The translations under genes were made by a program, and so were the position numbers. DNA of 53,690 nucleotides from Bacteroidales bacterium. Lineage in GTDB: Bacteria; Bacteroidota; Bacteroidia; Bacteroidales; UBA3824. The stretch's first letter is position 1, and each line of letters begins with the position of its first letter. This document shows, piece after piece, positions 45,343 through 52,884 of this stretch. The notes beneath the pieces are model-generated. The model had not been told where the DNA came from. It worked only from the letters and a program-made list of their open reading frames with translations, and did not search any database. The stretch spans positions 1-53,690 of the forward strand of contig JAFPYR010000026.1 in the NCBI GenBank assembly GCA_017412115.1, given 5' to 3'.

Positions 45343-45786
45343 ATGGCAGAAATTAAGAACAAAAAAGCATCGTTTCAGTACGAATTCTTGGAAAAATATA
45401 CGGCGGGAATTCAACTTCTCGGCACCGAAATAAAGTCAATACGAGACGGAAAAGCCTCGCTTGTGGATTCTTTTTGCTCGTTTGATAAGCACGAATTGTA
45501 CGTTAAAATGTACATCGGAGAATACTCTCACGGAGGTTATGTCAATCATGACCCAAGACGTGAGAGAAAACTTCTTTTGACCAAACGTGAACTTCAAAAA
45601 CTTGAGAAAAAGGTTCAGAATGTGGGACTTACGATTGTTCCGACAAAAATGTTCATCACTCAAAACGGTTACGCAAAACTTGAAATTGCACTTTGCCGCG
45701 GTAAAAAACTCGCCGACAAACGTCAATCAATCAAAGAGCGCGAAACCGCAAGAGAGCTTGACAGAGCGATGAAAAAATACAATTAA
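45343..45786 (+). CDS. smpB: SsrA-binding protein SmpB
   Basis: Partner of tmRNA in rescuing stalled ribosomes. Seen: [59 protein letters not shown] and C-terminal [19 protein letters not shown]. 147 residues, complete. Its stop abuts that of the convergent DUF4924 gene. Confidence 0.95.
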   Translation: MAEIKNKKASFQYEFLEKYTAGIQLLGTEIKSIRDGKASLVDSFCSFDKHELYVKMYIGEYSHGGYVNHDPRRERKLLLTKRELQKLEKKVQNVGLTIVPTKMFITQNGYAKLEIALCRGKKLADKRQSIKERETARELDRAMKKYN

Positions 45787-46329
45787 TTAGAAGTCAATAT
45801 CATCGGCTTCGTATTTTTTGTATTTTTCGCTTAAAATTGCTAAAAGTTTGCTTATTTTATTAACGGCAAAGGTCGTATCTTTTGAAATTTCTTTGTGCTG
45901 AATTTTCAAAAGGAAAATCATGTAAAGCATTTCAAAACAAACTTCGATTTCTGATGCACCTTCTTTTTTTGTGATTGCAAGGCTTTGACCTATAACGGGT
46001 GCAGCCTCTTGATAAGCGAGTTTGTAATCGGGATGTAAAGGTGAACGCAAAAGTCTTAAATGTAATTCTCCAAGGTCGTCAATGACGTTGAGAATTTCTT
46101 GAAGATGACCTTTTTTCTCGATTTTTTCGTTTTTCATCAAGCAGATAATATTATCGTACCAATAATTAATTTCTTTCATAACTTCTTCGCTTTGAGAGAA
46201 TTGGCTGATAATATTTTTTTTGACTTTTTCAAAATCCAAATCAAAGGCTCGCATTAAATCCTCGATTTGAAACATATAAATTACGTATTCTGCAATATTT
46301 TCTTGTTTTTTTTGACGGGCAATAAGCAT
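45787..46329 (-). CDS. DUF4924 family protein
   Basis: 180 residues, helical, beginning MLIARQKKQENIAEYVIYMF..EDLMRAF, typical of the Bacteroidetes DUF4924 family. No membrane segment or catalytic motif. Function unknown. Own promoter at 46355-46362; ends directly at the smpB stop with no gap. Confidence 0.85.
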   Translation of the reverse strand: MLIARQKKQENIAEYVIYMFQIEDLMRAFDLDFEKVKKNIISQFSQSEEVMKEINYWYDNIICLMKNEKIEKKGHLQEILNVIDDLGELHLRLLRSPLHPDYKLAYQEAAPVIGQSLAITKKEGASEIEVCFEMLYMIFLLKIQHKEISKDTTFAVNKISKLLAILSEKYKKYEADDIDF

Positions 46330-46354
46330 ATTTTTAATGTATTTTTTTCGGCTG

Positions 46355-46362
46355 CAAAGTTA
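46355..46362 (-). promoter_or_regulatory. -7 promoter box of DUF4924 gene
   Basis: TAACTTTG on the minus strand, 25 bases before the ATG at 46329. Confidence 0.6.
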
Positions 46363-46394
46363 CATATTTTTTTGCAAAGATTGAGAAAAAATGT

Positions 46395-46402
46395 TTATTT
46401 TG
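46395..46402 (+). promoter_or_regulatory. Possible -7 box of AlkD-like gene
   Basis: TTATTTTG, one mismatch from the consensus, 22 bases before the ATG at 46425. Confidence 0.35.
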
Positions 46403-46424
46403 CAGTATTAAAAAAATTGAAAAT

Positions 46425-47186
46425 ATGAATGTTTGTCATAAAATAATTGCTGAATTTAAGGCTTTGGAAAACGAAAAACAACGGAAGAGTTTAATGCGTT
46501 TTTTCAAGACCGATAAAGGTGAATACGGCGAGGGCGACAAGTTTTTAGGACTTACTAACCCTCAGTCGAGAGAATTTGTGAAAAAATATTATAAGGACGT
46601 AGAACTATCTGATATAGAATTACTTATTAGAAATGAATACCATGAAATAAGATTTTGCGGTTTTATGATTTTGGTCGAAAAATTTTTGAAACTTTTTCCT
46701 AAGCGTAAACTTTTTTCCGATGGGGACGGTATTAGAAAAAGGGACGAAATCATGAAAATTTATCTCGATAATTCCACTTATGCTAATAATTGGGATTTGG
46801 TGGATATGACTGCGCCAAAACTTTTGGGCAAATGGTATTTTGCGGAATCTTTTGTTCCGTTTTTAGAAAAAGAAAGCATCGTTGAAAAATTCTCTTTCAG
46901 CGATAATCTTTGGCAAAGGCGTATTTCAATGGTTTTTACATGGATGACAACACGTGAGGGACACCCGGAAATAGCTTTAAAACAAGCACTTATACATATT
47001 TCTGATAAACATGATTTAATGCAGAAGGCAGTAGGGTGGATGCTTCGTGAGGTTGGAAAAATTTGTTCGGAGGATTTGTTAAGAGAGTTTTTGGAAGATA
47101 ATTTTTCAAAACTTTCACGGACTTCGCTTCGTTATGCAATAGAAAAATTTAGTGAAAAAGAACGTAAATATTGGTTAGAAAAATGA
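46425..47186 (+). CDS. AlkD-like DNA alkylation repair protein (HEAT-repeat)
   Basis: 253 residues of helical repeats. Family marks: KFLGLTNPQSREFVKKY, EYHEIRFCGFMILVEKF, NNWDLVDMTAPKLLGKW, WQRRISMVFTWM and LMQKAVGWMLREVGK. Such proteins excise N3- and N7-alkylated bases. The DLVD and WMLRE segments correspond to the DNA-facing residues of AlkD. The stop overlaps the pflA start (ATGA). Confidence 0.88.
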   Translation: MNVCHKIIAEFKALENEKQRKSLMRFFKTDKGEYGEGDKFLGLTNPQSREFVKKYYKDVELSDIELLIRNEYHEIRFCGFMILVEKFLKLFPKRKLFSDGDGIRKRDEIMKIYLDNSTYANNWDLVDMTAPKLLGKWYFAESFVPFLEKESIVEKFSFSDNLWQRRISMVFTWMTTREGHPEIALKQALIHISDKHDLMQKAVGWMLREVGKICSEDLLREFLEDNFSKLSRTSLRYAIEKFSEKERKYWLEK

Positions 47187-47893
47187 TAGGTAAAATTCAC
47201 TCGCTTGAAAGTTTCGGTACAGTAGACGGTCCGGGTATAAGGTATGTTGTTTTTATGCAAGGTTGTCCTATGCGGTGTTTGTTTTGTCATAATCCCGATA
47301 CGTGGAATTTTGGTGCAAAAACCAAATACGAAATGACTCCGGAAGAACTTTTTAAAGAGGTTTACCGTTATAAAAATTTTATAAAATCGGGAGGTGTAAC
47401 GCTTTCGGGCGGCGAGCCTTTGATGCAGCCGGAGTTTGCGGAGGAGTTTTTCAAACTTTGTAAGCGTAAAAATATTCATACTGCACTTGACACCTCAGGT
47501 GTGATTTTTTCTCAAAAGGCTGTTGACGTGTTGAAATATACGGATTTGGTTTTGTTGGACATAAAAACTGCCGACGATAATCTTCACGAAAAATATACGG
47601 GTCAGACAAGGGAAAACAACAAAAAGTTTTTGGAGTTTTTGCAGGAAATTTCAAAACCGGTATGGATCAGACACGTTGTGGTTCCTGGTTATACTTTTAA
47701 TGAAGAAAGGTTGAAATCTTTGGCGGAATATTTGTCGCAATTCTCTGTTATTGAGAAAATAGAATTGCTGCCTTATCATACTATGGGCAAATTTAAATAC
47801 GAAAATCTCGGTATTGATTATCCGCTTGAAGGTGTTAAGGATTTAACGGCGGACGAACTTAAAACGGCGGAGAGTTTTTTTATTCTTCAATAA
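47183..47893 (+). CDS. pflA: Pyruvate formate-lyase activating enzyme
   Basis: Radical SAM activase that puts the glycyl radical on PflB. The CX3CX2C cluster is C28, C32, C35 (GCPMRCLFCHN), preceded by ESFGTVDGPGIRYVVF, followed by VTLSGGEPLMQPEF, LDTSGVI, DIKTAD and WIRHVVVPGYT. Start at 47183, overlapping the AlkD-like stop by four bases, gives 236 residues; the ATG-less upstream extension is unlikely. pflB itself is not in the window. Its last 14 bases overlap the convergent prodomain gene. Confidence 0.92.
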   Translation: MIGKIHSLESFGTVDGPGIRYVVFMQGCPMRCLFCHNPDTWNFGAKTKYEMTPEELFKEVYRYKNFIKSGGVTLSGGEPLMQPEFAEEFFKLCKRKNIHTALDTSGVIFSQKAVDVLKYTDLVLLDIKTADDNLHEKYTGQTRENNKKFLEFLQEISKPVWIRHVVVPGYTFNEERLKSLAEYLSQFSVIEKIELLPYHTMGKFKYENLGIDYPLEGVKDLTADELKTAESFFILQ

Positions 47894-48449
47894 ATTCTTC
47901 GCCTTGAAGAAATTTTATGGCAGGACTGTTTGAAATTTTTTCTTTGAAATCATCTATTGCAGTTTTAGTTGTGTCTAATAAATGAACTTCGACGGTATTA
48001 TCCCACTGCGAAGCAAACCACAATGTTATATTTGCCGAAGTTGAATTTTTATTATTTTTTACATAATCCGTTATTGAATCCATTAACTCATTTAACTCAG
48101 CTAACGAGTATTTGCATTTAACGAATTTAATTTTGCCGTTATTTCTTTTTTTATCAACGATTTTAGGTCCGATTGTCGTATCGCCTTTAACCATAATCGT
48201 TAAATTTCCGTGTTCGTCCATGAATCCGCCGCCGTAATATTCTTCGTAAAGCGATTTGGATTTTGAGGTTTTGGGCTTAGAAATTTCCGTCAAAATTTCG
48301 TTAGCCTCAATTTGTTCATCCATAGCAACTTCTTCTTCAGGATTGAATTCAGGAATTTCAATCCTTATAGGAGTGTTAGTGTTTTCCGTATTGTTGCAAG
48401 ATGAAAAAATGAAACTTGCAAGCAAAAATAATGTTATGTAACTTTTCAT
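47880..48449 (-). CDS. Lipoprotein consisting only of the serine-protease prodomain (duplicate)
   Basis: 189 residues, colinear without gaps with residues 1-189 of the adjacent protease lipoprotein. The lipobox ends FSSC (C18). Identity: 116 of 124 positions at the N-terminal part, 20 of 50 at 125-174, and all 15 of the last (SPAIKFLQGEEFIEE). It stops exactly where the protease's peptidase domain begins. The prodomain-like part has DEHGNLTIMVKGD and KFVKCKYSLAELNELMDSI. It could act as an inhibitor or folding partner of the protease, or be a truncated copy; both are inference. A hairpin terminator (48463-48492) lies between it and the protease gene. Confidence 0.8.
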   Translation of the reverse strand: MKSYITLFLLASFIFSSCNNTENTNTPIRIEIPEFNPEEEVAMDEQIEANEILTEISKPKTSKSKSLYEEYYGGGFMDEHGNLTIMVKGDTTIGPKIVDKKRNNGKIKFVKCKYSLAELNELMDSITDYVKNNKNSTSANITLWFASQWDNTVEVHLLDTTKTAIDDFKEKISNSPAIKFLQGEEFIEE

Positions 48450-48462
48450 TTTGTTGTTCGAT

Positions 48463-48492
48463 TAAAAAACGAGCCGTAATGTATACGGCTCG
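48463..48492 (-). terminator. Terminator between protease gene and prodomain gene
   Basis: Stem CGAGCCGTA / TACGGCTCG, 5-base loop, then a six-base T-run on the minus strand. It lies 11 bases after the protease stop and 14 before the prodomain start codon. Confidence 0.85.
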
Positions 48493-48503
48493 AAATAATA
48501 TTG

Positions 48504-49685
48504 TTAATACCGTTCTAAATTTAATGTCGATAATACATTTGACGCTTTTGAATAGACTTTATAGCCTTTGTACATACCTCTGTGTACACCGACGGTATAG
48601 CGTGTTGATGTTTTGCTGACATAAGTATAAATAATGCCGCCGCTATCACCTTCATCACTATCGTAGGTTGCGCTAGTCATATTTGAGAGTTTTATACCTT
48701 GAGGTGTTATAATCCTATAATTAGTATTTATTACAGACCCTGTACTATGTCCTGTCGTTGCACCTCGTAGGTTAACGATACTCCCTTTGCCTGGAAGACT
48801 TGTTGTCGTAGATAATTTGTCAGGATATGAATTACTTAAATAATTACTTGGTGTGAAATTATTTGTATCGTTAACAGATATAAATGCGGCATCAATACTA
48901 CCGCCTAAAACTGACTGTGTACATATCCCTACTTCGTCATAACCTAAATATGCTTTTCCGTTGACTGCAATAACATGTGCAGCTGTTACCATTCCGACTC
49001 TGTGATTTCCGAACTTTTCCCGTGCTCTAAAACCGTATGAACCGTATGGCGGCTCTTTAATTGTAGTGCCGGTTATTTTTTGTTTAGATAATTTACTACC
49101 GGAATATAAATGTGTATTTTCCTCAATAAATTCTTCTCCTTGAAGAAATTTTATGGCAGGACTATCGGACACTTTTTTTTTAAACTCTTTTATCGCAGAA
49201 TATGAGGTGTCGAATAAACATACTTCTAAAACGTTATCATCTTCAGATACTCCCCATGCTGAAAGATTCTTTGTAACAGCATCTTTATTATTATCAAAAT
49301 ATCTATCAACAATATCCATTAACTCATTTAACTCTGCTAACGAGTATTTGCATTTAACGAATTTAATTTTGCCGTTATTTCTTTTTTTATCAACGATTTT
49401 AGGTCCGATTGCCGTATCGCCTTTAACCATAATCGTTAAATTCCCGTGTTTGTCCATGAATCCGCCGCCGTAATATTCTTCGTAAAGCGATTTGGATTTT
49501 GCGGTTTTGGGCTGAGAAATTTCCGTCAAAATTTCGTTAGCTTCAATTTGTTCATCCATAGCAACTTCTTCTTCAGGATTGAATTCAGGAATTTCAATCC
49601 TTATAGGAGTGTTAGTGTTTTCCGTATTGTTGCAAGCCGTAAAAATGAAACTTGCAAGCAAAAATAATGTTATGTATCTTCTCAT
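48504..49685 (-). CDS. Lipoprotein with prodomain and chymotrypsin-fold serine protease domain
   Basis: 393 residues. Lipobox FTAC (C18), acidic linker (about 20-65), an about 115-residue N-terminal domain that resembles the propeptide of streptogrisin-like proteases, and a peptidase domain from about 190. The triad is H237 in VTAAHV, D265 in GSIDAAFI and S348 in DEGDSGGIIY, all intact, so it should be an active S1-type peptidase anchored at the outer membrane or surface. Only the first 189 residues are shared with the following gene. No -7 box is visible between its start and the terminator hairpin at 49709-49739, so expression may depend on read-through from the ilv operon. Confidence 0.85.
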   Translation of the reverse strand: MRRYITLFLLASFIFTACNNTENTNTPIRIEIPEFNPEEEVAMDEQIEANEILTEISQPKTAKSKSLYEEYYGGGFMDKHGNLTIMVKGDTAIGPKIVDKKRNNGKIKFVKCKYSLAELNELMDIVDRYFDNNKDAVTKNLSAWGVSEDDNVLEVCLFDTSYSAIKEFKKKVSDSPAIKFLQGEEFIEENTHLYSGSKLSKQKITGTTIKEPPYGSYGFRAREKFGNHRVGMVTAAHVIAVNGKAYLGYDEVGICTQSVLGGSIDAAFISVNDTNNFTPSNYLSNSYPDKLSTTTSLPGKGSIVNLRGATTGHSTGSVINTNYRIITPQGIKLSNMTSATYDSDEGDSGGIIYTYVSKTSTRYTVGVHRGMYKGYKVYSKASNVLSTLNLERY

Positions 49686-49708
49686 TTTTTTTAATTGTTT
49701 ATAAAAAA

Positions 49709-49739
49709 TTAGACTGTCTAAAAATTTTAGACAGTCTAA
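49709..49739 (-). terminator. Perfect palindromic hairpin, likely terminator of the ilv-Dabb transcript
   Basis: TTAGACTGTCTAAAA is followed by one base and its exact complement TTTTAGACAGTCTAA. Each arm is itself nearly palindromic (AGAC-N-GTCT). On the minus strand it is followed by TTTTTT. It also resembles a doubled operator, so it could double as one for the protease gene. Confidence 0.7.
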
Positions 49740-49751
49740 ACTTAAAGAAAA

Positions 49752-50054
49752 TTATATCTCGTAATCCATGCAAACTCTGAGTTTGACATTTGGTTTTACA
49801 GTTCCTTCTGCTACGGCAACGTGTTCGGGGTGAACGGCGTAACCTTTTAAGGCTTCAAAATTTTCCATCAAAGAGTCCAACATAACGTCAGCGTTGGAAG
49901 TCTGTAAAGGATTGATATTTACTTTAATTTCTTTTAGGCCCGGAACTTTGCCCGCAAGCGATTCCAAGCCTTTTTTGATTGCGTTTTTTGCAGCTGTTTT
50001 TTCTTCTGAAGAAAGTTCGTCTTTCAACTGCCAAAGAATTATGTGTTTAACCAT
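49752..50054 (-). CDS. Dabb (stress-responsive A/B barrel) family protein
   Basis: 100 residues, beginning MVKHIILWQLKDELSSEEK and containing GKVPGLKEIKVNIN, DVMLDSLMENFEALKGYAVHPEHV, the Dabb ferredoxin-like barrel. Function unknown. The longer upstream in-frame ATG (50135) lies inside the ilvH 3' end and is not used. The gap to ilvH is four bases, so it is co-transcribed. Confidence 0.88.
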   Translation of the reverse strand: MVKHIILWQLKDELSSEEKTAAKNAIKKGLESLAGKVPGLKEIKVNINPLQTSNADVMLDSLMENFEALKGYAVHPEHVAVAEGTVKPNVKLRVCMDYEI

Positions 50055-50058
50055 TTTT

Positions 50059-50616
50059 TTAATTTTTAAGTTTCCAATTTCTGATTTTGTTTGAGGCTTC
50101 AACGGCTTGATTGAGTTCCTTGAGATAGGTTTCAAGTTCTTTCATCGGCTTTGTAACCGCAACCTGTCCCGAGCAGGCAAACTGCAAAATGCCGTAGGGT
50201 TTCAACTGTTCAAAAAGCGTTAAAACCTCTTGTCTTGACCCTGTTTTTTCGATGATGATAAACTCTTTTTCGATGTCAAGAATTCTGACACTTGACTCGC
50301 GGATAAGCGATTCCATCGGTGTGATGTTTGCCGTTGAAATCTTATAAAGCGCAAGTTCTTGTGTTACAACATCTTGAGCCTCATAATAAAATGCCCTTAA
50401 AACTTCGGTAAGTTTTTCGATTTGATCGACAACTTTTTTCATCATTTCGGGCGTTGCTTTGGCAACTATCGTGTAACGGAAAATGCCGTGAATCTCTGAT
50501 TCTGAAGTTGTCAGAGAATCAATATTGATATGCCGCCGCGTAAAAACTATGGTTATACGGTTCAAAAGACCTACTTTGTCTTCCGTGAAAACCACTAACG
50601 TATATTTTTTTTCCAT
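50059..50616 (-). CDS. ilvH: Acetolactate synthase small (regulatory) subunit
   Basis: ACT domain at the N-terminus (YTLVVFTEDKVGLLNRITIVFTRRHINIDSLTTSESE) and a second ACT-like half to residue 170. Gives valine feedback control of IlvB. 185 residues; gap of eight bases to ilvB. Confidence 0.92.
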   Translation of the reverse strand: MEKKYTLVVFTEDKVGLLNRITIVFTRRHINIDSLTTSESEIHGIFRYTIVAKATPEMMKKVVDQIEKLTEVLRAFYYEAQDVVTQELALYKISTANITPMESLIRESSVRILDIEKEFIIIEKTGSRQEVLTLFEQLKPYGILQFACSGQVAVTKPMKELETYLKELNQAVEASNKIRNWKLKN

Positions 50617-50624
50617 TTTTTTTC

Positions 50625-52322
50625 CTAATCGTTACTTACTAATTTCATTTCGTCAACGGTAGAGCCCGGCGCGATGAAGGGCATTACTTTCATATCTTTA
50701 TCTACTTTAATATCAAGGAGATAAGGACCGTCAAACGAAAGCATTTCATCTATTGCCGAATTCAAATCTTCCCTAAATTCCACTCTTTTGGCTTTGATAC
50801 CGTAAGCATCAGCGAGTTTTATGAAATCGGGATTTATTAAATCCGTTTGCGAATAGCGTTTACCTTGAAACATATTTTGCCATTGACGTACCATTCCGAG
50901 TACCGAATTGTTGAGAATCACCATTTTAACGGGAATATTTTCCTGAATTATCGTTCCCAATTCTTGTTCGTTCATTTGGAATCCTCCGTCGCCGGTAAAA
51001 AGTATTACGGGAAGTTTTTTCTGAGCAACGGCTGCACCGACAGCTGCCGGAAGGCCGAAACCCATTGTTCCCAAACCGCCCGAAGTTAAAAACGTTCCCG
51101 GTATGCGGAATTTATAATATCTTGCCGCAATCATCTGATTTTGACCGACATCTGTTATAACAACAGCATTTCCGTCAGTTTTTTGAGAAATCATTGCAAC
51201 AGGTTCGCCCATCTGAATTAACGGTTCGTTAGAGCGTGTATCTTTTTCGATGACTTGAGTTCTTTCCATTTGATAGAATTTGTCGAACTCTTTGCGCCAA
51301 TTGTTGTAAGTTTTCTTTTCGATTCTCGGTGTTAAATACGACAAAGCGGATTTCAAATCACCGTGAACAGCCAAAGTAACGGGTACGTTTTTGTCGATTT
51401 CGGATTTGTCGATTTCGATATGAAGGATTTTGGCATTTTTGGCGTAACCGCTGAGTTTTCCCGTAACCCTGTCCGAAAATCTCATTCCGATTGCGATTAT
51501 AAGGTCAGCTTTGTTGGTCAGCATATTAACGGCATAACTTCCGTGCATACCCAACATTCCGACGTTTAGCGGATGGTCAGATGGCAGAGCTGTCAAACCC
51601 ATTAAAGTGCTTCCGAAAGGAATACCTGATTTTTCGATAAATTCTTTAACCGTTTTTTCTGCTCTTGCTATCAACACGCCGTGTCCTAAAAGAATGAGCG
51701 GACGTTCAGCCTCGTTAATCATTTCAACGGCTTTGTCGATAACCTCGTCGGCGATTTTCGGGTAAGGCGCATAACTCCTTAAAACAGGTGCTTTTTTGTA
51801 AACGAAATCTGTTTTAGAAGTCAAAGCGTCTTTGGTGATTTCCAAGACGACGACGCCGGGGCGGCCTGAAACGGCTATATAAAAAGCCTTTGCCATTGTA
51901 GAGGCAATATCTTCGGCTTTTGTGATTTGCGCGCTCCATTTTGCAATCGGCATCGAAAGACCGAAAACGTCAGTTTCCTGAAAAGCGTCTGTTCCGAGGA
52001 AATAACTTCCGACCTGACCTGTAATGACAACGAGCGGCACTGAATCCATGTTAGCATTGGCGATACCCGTGACGGCGTTTGTTGCACCCGGACCGGAGGT
52101 AACGATGCAGACACCGGGTTTCCCGGTAATCTGAGCGTATGCTTGAGCCTCATGAACGGCTGCCTGTTCGTGGCGTGCCAAAACGTGTTTGATTTTGTCT
52201 TGTTTGAAATAAAGACTGTCGTAAAGCGGAATTACCGCACCGCCCGGATAACCGAAGACGGTATCCTGACCTTCCTCTATCAGAGAAAGCAGTACGGCAT
52301 CAGCACCTGATACTTTTTCCAT
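50625..52322 (-). CDS. ilvB: Acetolactate synthase large (catalytic) subunit
   Basis: TPP enzyme condensing pyruvate (with pyruvate or 2-ketobutyrate) for branched-chain amino acids. Seen: GYPGGAVIPLYDSL, HEQAAVHEAQAYAQITGKPGVC, TSGPGATNAVTGIANA, GTMGFGLPAAVGAA, TPP-binding GDGGFQMNEQELGTI and VILNNSVLGMVRQWQ. 565 residues, complete. ilvD and ilvC are not in the window. Confidence 0.95.
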   Translation of the reverse strand: MEKVSGADAVLLSLIEEGQDTVFGYPGGAVIPLYDSLYFKQDKIKHVLARHEQAAVHEAQAYAQITGKPGVCIVTSGPGATNAVTGIANANMDSVPLVVITGQVGSYFLGTDAFQETDVFGLSMPIAKWSAQITKAEDIASTMAKAFYIAVSGRPGVVVLEITKDALTSKTDFVYKKAPVLRSYAPYPKIADEVIDKAVEMINEAERPLILLGHGVLIARAEKTVKEFIEKSGIPFGSTLMGLTALPSDHPLNVGMLGMHGSYAVNMLTNKADLIIAIGMRFSDRVTGKLSGYAKNAKILHIEIDKSEIDKNVPVTLAVHGDLKSALSYLTPRIEKKTYNNWRKEFDKFYQMERTQVIEKDTRSNEPLIQMGEPVAMISQKTDGNAVVITDVGQNQMIAARYYKFRIPGTFLTSGGLGTMGFGLPAAVGAAVAQKKLPVILFTGDGGFQMNEQELGTIIQENIPVKMVILNNSVLGMVRQWQNMFQGKRYSQTDLINPDFIKLADAYGIKAKRVEFREDLNSAIDEMLSFDGPYLLDIKVDKDMKVMPFIAPGSTVDEMKLVSND

Positions 52323-52353
52323 ATCTGAAATTTTATAAAAAAATATTTTGTCG

Positions 52354-52361
52354 CAAATTAA
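52354..52361 (-). promoter_or_regulatory. Possible -7 box of ilvB-ilvH-Dabb
   Basis: TTAATTTG on the minus strand, one mismatch from the consensus, 31 bases before the ilvB ATG. Confidence 0.35.
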
Positions 52362-52392
52362 CTAAAAATAATGTAAACGGGCAAATTTTTTT

Positions 52393-52400
52393 TACCTTTG
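52393..52400 (+). promoter_or_regulatory. -7 promoter box of rseC-like gene
   Basis: TACCTTTG, 24 bases before the ATG at 52425; it decides for this start over the in-frame ATG at 52398. Confidence 0.6.
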
Positions 52401-52424
52401 CGCTTTCTAAAACGAGTAAAAAAA

Positions 52425-52841
52425 ATGGACGAGAAAAAAATAAGACACGATGGTAAGGTTACAAAAATTACTGATAATAAGATTTTTGCAGAAATCATTG
52501 TCAGTGAGGCTTGCGGACATTGTCAGGCAAAACAAATGTGCTTTTCAAAAGGTAAAGCCATGACAATCGAGGCATATAATGATGGCAACGAACAATTTGA
52601 AATCGGGGAGGAGATACAAGTCTTTTTTGAAGAAAAACTTGCCGCAACGGGTGTATTTTTGGCATACGTTTTTCCTATGATTGTATTTTTTGCCGTTATG
52701 TTTGGAGTTATCTTCTTGACAGACAGTCAGGACAAAGGCTGTATTGCGGCTCTTATAACGTTGCCTGTTTATTTTTTCCTACTTTATAAATTCAGAGGCA
52801 AATTGAAAAAAACTTTTAAATTCCGTGCAGAAAAGAAATGA
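52425..52841 (+). CDS. RseC/MucC-family membrane protein
   Basis: 138 residues (start 52425, MDEKKIRHDG). N-terminal domain with cysteine cluster EACGHCQAKQMC, then two membrane helices (about 77-97 and 102-122). RseC-family members often belong to redox (Rnf/SoxR-reducing) or sigma-E regulatory systems; in Bacteroidetes they usually stand before rnf genes, but the next gene here is a glycosidase. Role uncertain. Confidence 0.85.
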   Translation: MDEKKIRHDGKVTKITDNKIFAEIIVSEACGHCQAKQMCFSKGKAMTIEAYNDGNEQFEIGEEIQVFFEEKLAATGVFLAYVFPMIVFFAVMFGVIFLTDSQDKGCIAALITLPVYFFLLYKFRGKLKKTFKFRAEKK

Positions 52842-52884
52842 AAGGCTGTCAAAATTTTTTTTAAAATATAAACTATAATTCATT

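Noticed and set aside
50055..50135. Longer Dabb protein starting at 50135
   Set aside because: The extension overlaps the ilvH 3' end; the family begins MVKHIILW at 50054, four bases after the ilvH stop.
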